Below are positions 57,372-64,000 of a stretch of 64,000 nucleotides of DNA, one piece after another. The stretch is taken from positions 25,006 through 89,005 of the forward strand of contig WGCU01000013.1 in the NCBI GenBank assembly GCA_015493635.1, in the 5' to 3' direction. The notes beneath the pieces are model-generated. The model was not told the DNA's origin, made no database searches, and saw only the letters and a program-made list of their open reading frames with translations. Position 1 is the first letter of the stretch. The number at the start of each line of letters is the position of its first letter. Source of the DNA: Spirochaetaceae bacterium (lineage in GTDB: Bacteria; Spirochaetota; Spirochaetia; B11-G9). The position numbers were made by a program, and so were the translations under genes.

Positions 57372-58613
57372 GTGGGAGATCTTAAAAACGCGCTAGACAT
57401 GATATGGATAATTACAGCTGCCTCACTTGTTTTTTTTATGCAGGCGGGATTTACCCTGGTTGAAACCGGTCTGACGAGAGCAAAAAATGCGGGGAATATC
57501 ATTATGAAGAATCTAATGGATTTTTCTGCGGGAGTAATCATGTTCTGGATGTTCGGCTGGGCCGTTATGTACGGGACTTCAAAACTCGGACTTTTTGGAA
57601 CAAATCAGTTTTTTCTTTCAGGGACTAACCCTTTACGTTTCAGAAACTGGATGTTTCAGGCAGTATTTGCCGCAACCGCTGCGACTATTGTTTCAGGAGC
57701 TGTCGCAGAACGTACAAAATTCAAGGCATATCTGATTTACACCGTTTTTATTTCCGCCGTTATCTACCCTGTTGCCGGACACTGGATCTGGAATCCTTCC
57801 GGCTGGCTGAAATCCATCGGGTTTATTGATTTCTCAGGATCAACGGTTGTACACTCTACCGGAGGATGGGCAGCCCTTATGGGGGCAATGCTTCTCGGAC
57901 CGAGACGGGGGAAATATGTTAAAGTAAACGGAAAAATAACCGCTAAGGCCCTACCCGGCCACAACCTTCCCCTTGTCGCACTGGGAGTCTTCATACTCTG
58001 GTTCGGCTGGTTTGGATTCAATGCCGGCAGCACCCTTTCAGGGAGTGATGCACGGATTGGAATAATTACCGTTGTGACAACACTTTCGGGAGCGGCGGGT
58101 GCTGTTACCGCCATGTTTACTACATGGTTCCTCTTTGGAAAACCAGAACCCAGCATGACGCTTAACGGTGTTCTTGCGGGGCTCGTCGGAATCACCGCCG
58201 GGTGTTCGCTTGTATCACCTGCTGCCGCGGTTATCATTGGATCTGTTGCCGGTATTCTTGTCGTCCTTTCAGTTGAAGTTATTGACAAGAAGCTGCATAT
58301 AGATGATCCGGTAAGAGCGGTATCTGTCCATGGCATTTCAGGGGTATGGGGGACCATCGCCGTCGGCCTCTTTGCGAATTCCGGAACTGTCAGGGGACTC
58401 TTCTTTGGAGGAGGATTAAAACAGACCGGTATTCAGCTCATTGGAATTATAAGTATCTTACTATGGGTCTGCGGCACCTCTTTTATCCTGTTTTCCCTTA
58501 TAAAAGCAACGACGGGGCTGCGGGTCAATGAAGAAAACGAAATGGCAGGCCTTGATGTGGGGGAACACGGTGTTGAGGCCTACAGCGGCTTTCAAATTTT
58601 TACGACAATGTAA
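57372..58613 (+). CDS. amtB: ammonium transporter
   Basis: A 413-residue Amt/MEP channel with about 11 transmembrane helices. Signatures: AGFTLVETGLTRAKN, GAVAERTKFKAY, FSGSTVVHSTGGWAAL (first pore histidine), WFGWFGFNAGS and VSVHGISGVWGT (second pore histidine region). GTG start 6 bases after AGGAG. First gene of the sigma-54 unit; GlnK encoded just downstream is the usual gate of this channel. Confidence 0.97.
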   Translation: MGDLKNALDMIWIITAASLVFFMQAGFTLVETGLTRAKNAGNIIMKNLMDFSAGVIMFWMFGWAVMYGTSKLGLFGTNQFFLSGTNPLRFRNWMFQAVFAATAATIVSGAVAERTKFKAYLIYTVFISAVIYPVAGHWIWNPSGWLKSIGFIDFSGSTVVHSTGGWAALMGAMLLGPRRGKYVKVNGKITAKALPGHNLPLVALGVFILWFGWFGFNAGSTLSGSDARIGIITVVTTLSGAAGAVTAMFTTWFLFGKPEPSMTLNGVLAGLVGITAGCSLVSPAAAVIIGSVAGILVVLSVEVIDKKLHIDDPVRAVSVHGISGVWGTIAVGLFANSGTVRGLFFGGGLKQTGIQLIGIISILLWVCGTSFILFSLIKATTGLRVNEENEMAGLDVGEHGVEAYSGFQIFTTM

Positions 58614-58625
58614 AGGAAAAAAACC

Positions 58626-58967
58626 ATGAAACTCATTACAGTGTATATTCAACCCTACAAACTGAACAAGGTTAAGCAGGAACTCTTTAAAGAAAAAATT
58701 TACAAGGTTTCTGTCACAAATGCCCTGGGGTGCGGACAGCAGAAAGGTTTCACAGAGTCATATCGGGGTATTGATATAGAAGTTAACCTTCTTAAAAAAA
58801 TAAGAATAGAGATTGCCGTTAATGAAGCTTTTGTCGAACCGACAGTCCAGGCAATTATAGCCGGCTCACGGACAGGTAACATTGGCGATGGAAAAATCTT
58901 CATTACCCCTATTGAAGAATGTATAAGAATCAGAAGCGGAGAAACAGGCCGAAAGGCCATAGGATAA
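58626..58967 (+). CDS. glnK: P-II nitrogen regulatory protein without Tyr51
   Basis: A 113-residue trimeric P-II protein. T-loop QKGFTESYRGIDIEVNLL: Tyr46 is kept but the uridylylation tyrosine 51 is isoleucine. The B-loop TGNIGDGKIFI and C-loop that bind ATP/ADP and 2-oxoglutarate are present. It presumably blocks AmtB when 2-oxoglutarate is low. Regulation must be by nucleotides and 2-oxoglutarate alone, since GlnD has no target residue. Twelve bases after amtB and 27 before glnN. Confidence 0.95.
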   Translation: MKLITVYIQPYKLNKVKQELFKEKIYKVSVTNALGCGQQKGFTESYRGIDIEVNLLKKIRIEIAVNEAFVEPTVQAIIAGSRTGNIGDGKIFITPIEECIRIRSGETGRKAIG

Positions 58968-58994
58968 AAATAAAACGAAGAGAGGAAAACAGAC

Positions 58995-61115
58995 ATGAAC
59001 AATTCCATTGATTTTAAAACAGTACCTATGAATGAAGTGTACGGCAGCAGATCATTCAGCGATGCTAAAATGCGCGAATACCTTCCGAAAACAATCTATA
59101 AAGAGGTAAAACTTGTCCAGAAAGGGTTTCGTGAACTTTCCCTGGACGTTGCTGAAGTTGTAGCCAGTGCCATGAAAGACTGGGCGCTTAAACACGGTGC
59201 AACCCATTATACTCACTGGTTTCAACCTCTGACAGGGCTTACCGCGGAAAAGCACGACTCGTTCATCTCTCCTGCTGAAGACGGAAGAGTTATTATGGAA
59301 TTCTCCGGAAAAGAGCTCATCAAAGGAGAACCGGATGCGTCATCTTTTCCCAGCGGGGGATTACGGGCTACCTTTGAGGCCCGCGGATATACAGCATGGG
59401 ACACTACCTCACCGGCTTTCCTTAAGGAAGACCTTTCAGGAAGCGTCATCCTCTGTATCCCTACTGCTTTTGTTTCGTATACCGGGGAAGCTCTTGATAA
59501 AAAGGTCCCTCTTCTCCGTTCCATGGAAGCACTGAACACCCAGGCTTTGAGAATTTTGAGCATGCTCGGAATCAACGCAGAAAGAGTAACAACGACGGTA
59601 GGAGCAGAACAGGAATATTTTCTCGTTGATAAAAACTTCTACAACCGCCGCCCGGATCTTATACTGACAGGACGGACGGTTATAGGCGCCATGCCTCCCA
59701 AAGGGCAGGAGATGGATGATCATTATTTCGGAGTTATCAAGGAACGGGCAAGTGCTTTTATGAGTGAACTGAACTTTGAACTTTGGAAAATTGGAATTTC
59801 CGCAAAAACCCAGCACAATGAAGTAGCACCGAACCAGTTTGAACTTGCTACAATCTATGATACATCAAACGTTGCCACTGACCGGAACCAGATGGTTATG
59901 GAAACTATGAGAAAGGTTGCAGAACGCCATAACCTGGTAGCCCTTCTTCACGAAAAGCCTTTTGCAGGGGTCAACGGTTCGGGAAAACACAACAACTGGT
60001 CAATCGCTACAGATACAGGGCTTAACCTTCTTGAACCGGGGGATCTGCCTGAAAAAAATATTTCCTTTCTCATTTTTCTGACTGCGGTTATTGAAGCGGT
60101 AGACAAGTATGCACCGCTGCTGCGAATGTCAGCAGCAAACGCCGGAAACGATCACCGGCTCGGAGCAAATGAAGCTCCTCCCGCAATTGTTTCCATTTTT
60201 CTCGGAGAATCGCTGACCAATCTTCTGGAACAGCTGTCAAGAGGTGAAACGGTTACACAAGAGAAAGCAGAGACCCTGGGGACCGGGATTCCCTCAATTC
60301 CAAAACTGCCGAAAGATCTGACCGACCGGAACAGAACATCCCCCTTTGCATTTACCGGAAACAAGTTCGAGTTCAGAATGGTTCCTTCATCAATTTCAAT
60401 TGCCGGGCCGAATACCGTACTCAATACCGCTGTCGCAGATGTGTTAAAAGAATTCGCAGACAAACTTGAAAAAGCTGCCGACATCAACAAGACAATAAAA
60501 GACCTTGTTGCATCAAGCTACCAGGCACATAAGAGAATCATTTATAACGGAAATAATTATACGGAAGAATGGCTGACAATAGCAAAAGAACGGGGACTTG
60601 CAAATATCGATAATTCTGTGGATGCTTTTGGAGAAAGTATCAAGAGCTACGCAGTTAAACTCTTTTCCAGACACGGTGTTTATACAAAAAAAGAACTTGT
60701 ATCCCGTAACGAGATCTACCTTGAATCCTACAGCCATCAGATTAATGTTGAAGCGGGAGTCATGATCGAACTATGCAGAAAGAACATATTCACTGCTGTT
60801 ATCAGATACATGAATACTCTTGCGGATACTGCCAATGCCATGGATACAGCAGGGATTTCCGCCCCTCCCCTCATCAATACCCTGAAAGAAATAAACAGCC
60901 TGTATATCCGCCTTCACAAAGAAATAGATACGCTAAACACCCTGCTTACAGCAGCCAGGACGGAGAAGGATATCCTGAAGCAGGCAAAGCTGTACAGAAA
61001 TACCGTCTTCACAGCAATGGCTGAAGCACGTGTATCCGCGGATGAACTGGAAAGACTTATACCGGAAGATATCTGGCCCCTGCCGACCTACTTTGATCTG
61101 CTTTTTAAACTGTAA
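58995..61115 (+). CDS. glnN: glutamine synthetase, type III
   Basis: A 706-residue GSIII, the dodecameric type of Bacteroides, cyanobacteria and spirochaetes; makes glutamine from glutamate, ammonia and ATP. Blocks: HWFQPLTGLTAEKHDSF, SFPSGGLRATFEARGYTAWD, GAEQEYFLVDK, HNEVAPNQFELA, KHNNWSI and GNDHRLGANEAPPAIVS. GSIII is not known to be adenylylated by GlnE. GAGAGG ribosome binding site. Co-transcribed with amtB and glnK, it completes a GS/GOGAT set with gltBD. Confidence 0.97.
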   Translation: MNNSIDFKTVPMNEVYGSRSFSDAKMREYLPKTIYKEVKLVQKGFRELSLDVAEVVASAMKDWALKHGATHYTHWFQPLTGLTAEKHDSFISPAEDGRVIMEFSGKELIKGEPDASSFPSGGLRATFEARGYTAWDTTSPAFLKEDLSGSVILCIPTAFVSYTGEALDKKVPLLRSMEALNTQALRILSMLGINAERVTTTVGAEQEYFLVDKNFYNRRPDLILTGRTVIGAMPPKGQEMDDHYFGVIKERASAFMSELNFELWKIGISAKTQHNEVAPNQFELATIYDTSNVATDRNQMVMETMRKVAERHNLVALLHEKPFAGVNGSGKHNNWSIATDTGLNLLEPGDLPEKNISFLIFLTAVIEAVDKYAPLLRMSAANAGNDHRLGANEAPPAIVSIFLGESLTNLLEQLSRGETVTQEKAETLGTGIPSIPKLPKDLTDRNRTSPFAFTGNKFEFRMVPSSISIAGPNTVLNTAVADVLKEFADKLEKAADINKTIKDLVASSYQAHKRIIYNGNNYTEEWLTIAKERGLANIDNSVDAFGESIKSYAVKLFSRHGVYTKKELVSRNEIYLESYSHQINVEAGVMIELCRKNIFTAVIRYMNTLADTANAMDTAGISAPPLINTLKEINSLYIRLHKEIDTLNTLLTAARTEKDILKQAKLYRNTVFTAMAEARVSADELERLIPEDIWPLPTYFDLLFKL

Positions 61116-61134
61116 ACCATGGAGTGCAGCATCG

Positions 61135-61165
61135 GGATCCCCCACCTTTTTAGGAGGGGGCATCC
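61135..61165. repeat. strong GC-rich hairpin after glnN
   Basis: GGATCCCCCACCT-TTTT-AGGAGGGGGCATCC, about 12 bp paired with one bulge and one A-A mismatch. No U-tract follows on either strand, so it is not a textbook terminator; it may protect the glnN 3' end or be a copy of a REP-like repeat. Confidence 0.6.
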
Positions 61166-61257
61166 TGTCAGCGATAAAGTTCACGTGTATTTTGAATCGT
61201 AGCGGTAAAATATCGAGCGAAACGATTTGTTTCACATTTATTTTTTTTCAACGGTGA

Positions 61258-61475
61258 GTATATGAGGCGTTGGGCGTTTTGAAACACCAAATTTTCAATT
61301 TATCATTCCGTTTATTAATATTCACAATCTATCTATTTAGCTATCACTCGCCCAATGCCTTATATACATTGTTGTGCTTTCGTGCTTTATTTTCCTCTGC
61401 CTGAGCGGTGGCGTGAAAGCTCTTTGCAACCGCAGGAACGAGGATTGCAATGTGCTTGAACTGAGGGTTGGCTTT
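61258..61475. repeat. large folded, attC-like non-coding element
   Basis: Within the 369-base gene-free stretch 61116-61484. A 19-bp inverted repeat (61258-61276 with 61349-61367) pairs fully if two G-T wobbles are allowed and carries GTTGGGC and GCCCAAT, resembling integron attC core sites (GTTRRRY/RYYYAAY). Directly after, ACATTG (61366-61371) pairs with CAATGT (61448-61453), enclosing CCTgaGCGGT paired with ACCGCAGG. No ORF is present. The attC reading is tentative. Confidence 0.4.
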
Positions 61476-61484
61476 ACATTCATT

Positions 61485-63095
61485 TTATATTGTTTTTAAT
61501 CCCAATTCTTTTAAAAATTTATTGTGCTCCTCAGTTTTTTGTTCAATTCGTTCATTGATTGAAGTCAATTTTTTATTTACTTCTTCCAAATCAATTTGCA
61601 CCTCATCTTCTGCTGTACTTACATATCGCGAAATGTTCAGATTGTAACCGTTCTTTTCAATTTCTTCCATCGAAACTTTTCGCGAAAAGCGTTCGGTTTC
61701 TTGTCTGTATTTGTAGGTTTCTACAATGACTTTTATGTGCTTTTTGCCCAAAGTATTTTGGCGTCTGCCGGTTTCATATTGTTCGCTAGCATTAATGAAT
61801 AAAACATCATCTTCCTTTTTGCACTTTTTTAAAACAAGGATACAAACAGGAATTCCTGTTGAATAGAACAATTTAGAAGGCAAGCCAATAACCGTATCAA
61901 TATTATTGTCTTTTAATAGTTTGGTGCGAATTCGTTCTTCTGCACCGCCACGGAACAAAACTCCATGAGGCAGAATAATTGCCATTGTTCCCTCTGTACC
62001 GAGATAATGGAAACCATGCAATAGAAAAGCAAAATCAGCAGCGGATTTTGGGGCAAGTCCGTAACTCTTAAAACGAAAATCTTCTGCCAGCGTATCATTT
62101 GGTTCCCAACGCAGACTGAATGGAGGATTGGCTACAACGGCATCGAACTCCGGTTTTTTAGCCGGATTCATTTCGTTGAGCATATCCCACTGATTGAGCA
62201 AAGTATCTCCGTGAAATATCTCAAACTCCGTATCTTTCATACCGTGCAAAAGCATGTTCATGCGGGCAAGGTTGTAGGTTGTGATGTTCTTTTCCTGTCC
62301 GAAGATTTTTCCGATACTTCCACCGCTCTCTTGTAAGCGCTTTCGCACATTTAATAACAACGAACCCGAACCACAGGCAAAATCGAGTACTTTATCCAGC
62401 TTGCTTTTCTTTCCCGTGCTTGGGTCTTGACTGTCTAGAGTAACAATTTCGGAAAGAATGGTAGATATTTGTTGAGGCGTATAAAATTCGCCTGCTTTTT
62501 TACCCGAACCGGCTGCAAACTGACCAATTAGATATTCATACGCATCTCCCAAGGTATCGGTATCGGTAGAAAAATCAGCAATGCCTTCTGCGATTTTCTG
62601 AATGATGGTGCAAAGTTTTTTGTTTCGCTCGGGGGATGTTTTCCCCAGTTTTTCGGAGTTCAGATTAATTTCTGAAAATAAGCCCTGAAATGTGCTTTCA
62701 AAGGATTCGTTTTCGATGTATTTAAAACCGGCTTCCAGGGTTTGTAATAGTTCACTGTTTTGGGTACGAGCCATTTCTGCAATGTTTCCCCAAAGGTGTT
62801 GGGGTTTAATAACATAATGCACTTTCCTGCGCATCTGTTTTTCAAACTCCGGTACATCCGTTTGATTTTTTTCGTACCAAAGGCTAAGAGCAGTACCGTT
62901 TTCGTCTGATTCCGTTTTAGGGTAATCTCTTCCCAGTTCTTTTTTGGCAGATGCTACATAATTTGCTGATAAATAGCGGAGAAAAAGAAACGAAAGCATA
63001 TAATCACGAAAATCATCCGCATTCATTGCACCTCGCAGATTATCTGCGATAGCCCAAAGGGTTTTACCTAATTTATCTTGTTCTACTTTTGTCAT
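61485..63095 (-). CDS. hsdM: type I restriction-modification methyltransferase subunit (orphan)
   Basis: A 536-residue N6-adenine methyltransferase subunit. N-terminal HsdM helical domain (MNADDFRDYMLSFLFLRYLS), AdoMet motif I VLDFACGSGSLLLNV, catalytic motif IV VVANPPFSL, and a C-terminal coiled coil (VNKKLTSINERIEQKTEEHNKFLKEL). Complete in length. No hsdS or hsdR follows; downstream is the attC-like element and then glnN. Twelve bases upstream is a truncated PrrC-like gene. Base and codon use look unlike the neighbours. Without HsdS it should have no target specificity unless HsdS is encoded elsewhere. Confidence 0.93.
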   Translation of the reverse strand: MTKVEQDKLGKTLWAIADNLRGAMNADDFRDYMLSFLFLRYLSANYVASAKKELGRDYPKTESDENGTALSLWYEKNQTDVPEFEKQMRRKVHYVIKPQHLWGNIAEMARTQNSELLQTLEAGFKYIENESFESTFQGLFSEINLNSEKLGKTSPERNKKLCTIIQKIAEGIADFSTDTDTLGDAYEYLIGQFAAGSGKKAGEFYTPQQISTILSEIVTLDSQDPSTGKKSKLDKVLDFACGSGSLLLNVRKRLQESGGSIGKIFGQEKNITTYNLARMNMLLHGMKDTEFEIFHGDTLLNQWDMLNEMNPAKKPEFDAVVANPPFSLRWEPNDTLAEDFRFKSYGLAPKSAADFAFLLHGFHYLGTEGTMAIILPHGVLFRGGAEERIRTKLLKDNNIDTVIGLPSKLFYSTGIPVCILVLKKCKKEDDVLFINASEQYETGRRQNTLGKKHIKVIVETYKYRQETERFSRKVSMEEIEKNGYNLNISRYVSTAEDEVQIDLEEVNKKLTSINERIEQKTEEHNKFLKELGLKTI

Positions 63096-63107
63096 AGTTA
63101 TAAGTTC

Positions 63108-63836
63108 CTAATTGTGGATTATGAAATCGTACTTTTCTTGAATTTTGTTGTAAATTTCCTCAAGCAATTCTGCATCCTTAGGATTTAAATCTGCAGGCTG
63201 TTGTTTGGCATCTTTATGTGATAAGGAATTTACTTGGTTACTTATCATATCTAAATTGTCTCTGTAACCGATATCTTTAAGGGCTTTCTTTATTCCTCCG
63301 GTTCCTAGGAAAGAAGAAATTATTTCCAAAAGTTGGCGCAACAAAATAAAATGGTAACCCATAACTTTTCTTTCTGTTATACATTCATATAAAATTTGCA
63401 TTAAGTATAAGTGATAAAGAAATACATCTTTGTCATGATTTTTTAATGTCAACTCATCATTTTGAATACTTAGAATACTACGATTTGTGTTGTTTTTATG
63501 AGTGCTATTCATGAGTCTATCTGACAGAACTGAGAATAGACCAATGTGATGTGTAGTTATTATAAATCGCTTTTCTGATTTTGCAATTTTGTCATCAATA
63601 ATGTGAATAATAGAATCGGCTGTAAGAAATACATTATTGTCGTCCAAACTTGAGACAGGGTCGTCTATAAAAAAATGAGCATCTTGCTCACCAGTCCATG
63701 CATCAGCTTCAAATAATGCTAGAAAAAAGCACCAAATAAAAATCCGTTCTTCGCCCCTAGATATTTTAATATTGATCTCCTCATCTCTGGAAAAGCGAAC
63801 AGCATCAATTCCAATCTCAGGTGTTGATTCCCGCAC
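63108..63836 (-). pseudogene. 5'-truncated PrrC-like anticodon nuclease gene
   Basis: A 242-residue reading frame beginning at a GTG immediately after an in-frame TAG. It contains the second half of an ABC-type ATPase (signature ISRGEERIF at about 25, Walker B and D-loop HFFIDDPVSSLDDNN at 54-68, H-loop TTHH at 94-97) but no Walker A. The C-terminal part keeps R167-x3-E171 and His207 in SLSHKDA, matching the Arg-Glu-His nuclease triad reported for PrrC. PrrC is classically linked to hsd loci, as here. The missing N-terminus makes it a probable remnant. Confidence 0.7.
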
Positions 63837-64000
63837 CTAAATTAAATAATAGGAGAAAATTTCCCGAAAAGAATTCTTGTTAAAGGATTTGAAAAGGGAG
63901 GATAAACCGGGAAAAAGGTACGAGTTAGAGCTCTGCTTATTCCCGGCTTACCCAAAATAATACTACTCAATATTTCGGAAACAGAGTATCCACACTTTAT
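63837..64000. other. sequence upstream of the truncated gene, no gene recognised
   Basis: The minus-strand frame of the PrrC-like gene is closed at 63837-63839, and no N-terminal ATPase sequence is readable in other frames. A 7-bp inverted repeat CCGGGAA/TTCCCGG (63907-63913, 63940-63946) is present. Possibly the far side of an insertion or deletion junction; the window ends before this can be settled. Confidence 0.3.

Noticed and set aside
55665-61115. A nitrogen-fixation (nif) island
   Set aside because: A NifA-like activator is present, but no nifHDK, nifE/N or nifB genes are in the window, and its apparent target is ammonium assimilation.
63907-63946. CCGGGAA/TTCCCGG inverted repeat as an insertion-sequence end
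   Set aside because: Only 7 bp, with no transposase and no matching end seen; the window stops 54 bases later.
1-64000. CRISPR array, tRNA, rRNA or prophage
   Set aside because: No regularly spaced direct repeats, tRNA-like cloverleaf sequences in the gaps, rRNA segments or phage structural genes were seen.

Overview
The window looks like chromosome from a free-living, fermentative spirochaete of the Treponema/Spirochaeta type. This is inferred from gene content: a TatT-TatP-TatQM TRAP operon of the kind known from Treponema pallidum, a long PPi-dependent phosphofructokinase, acetate kinase, a two-subunit glycine decarboxylase, S21 and a type III glutamine synthetase. No rRNA, tRNA, CRISPR array or insertion sequence was seen. 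Genes are tightly packed, with many ATGA or GTGA overlaps.

Layout. 1-5.8 kb: a TPR protein with an Mrr-like tail, a metallophosphoesterase and a ParB-like protein (+), convergent with a lipoprotein, an acyltransferase and a DHOD-like flavoprotein (-). 5.8-12.8 kb: a seven-gene minus-strand operon serA-serC-lrp-gcvT-gcvH-gcvPA-gcvPB with its promoter and terminator visible. It would make phosphoserine precursors and cleave glycine to C1 units; glyA lies separately at 20-21.7 kb. 12.8-16 kb: rpsU, recJ, recO. 16-20 kb: lon, a U32 protein and a VanZ-like protein. 20-30.5 kb (-): glyA, valS, a double cNMP-binding protein, then cysS followed by an ECF sigma factor, its zinc anti-sigma factor, an exported protein and a TIG/transglutaminase protein. 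30.5-41 kb: murB-mgtE, an exported unknown, ackA, an ArsC-like/MBL/DAHP synthase/DJ-1 operon, asnS and a DHH-CBS protein. 41-45 kb: the TRAP operon. 45-48.5 kb: manA-yaiI divergent from pfp, with face-to-face promoters.

48.5-61.1 kb is the most interesting part, a nitrogen-assimilation locus: gltB-gltD (glutamate synthase), an archaeal-type NrpR repressor homologue, a divergent NifA-like sigma-54 activator, then amtB-glnK-glnN. The DNA gives a coherent wiring. A strong sigma-70 promoter for gltB has a 30-bp dyad exactly at the expected +1 (candidate NrpR operator). A clear -24/-12 promoter precedes amtB, with an upstream dyad CTACA-N4-TGTAG that recurs inside the activator's own promoter. The P-II protein lacks the uridylylated Tyr51. 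Together this suggests 2-oxoglutarate/ATP sensing by an archaeal-style repressor and a bacterial-style activator without covalent P-II modification.

61.1-64 kb: a foreign-looking segment carrying an orphan type I methyltransferase gene (hsdM) and a 5'-truncated PrrC-like anticodon nuclease gene. It is bordered on the glnN side by a large folded, attC-like sequence.
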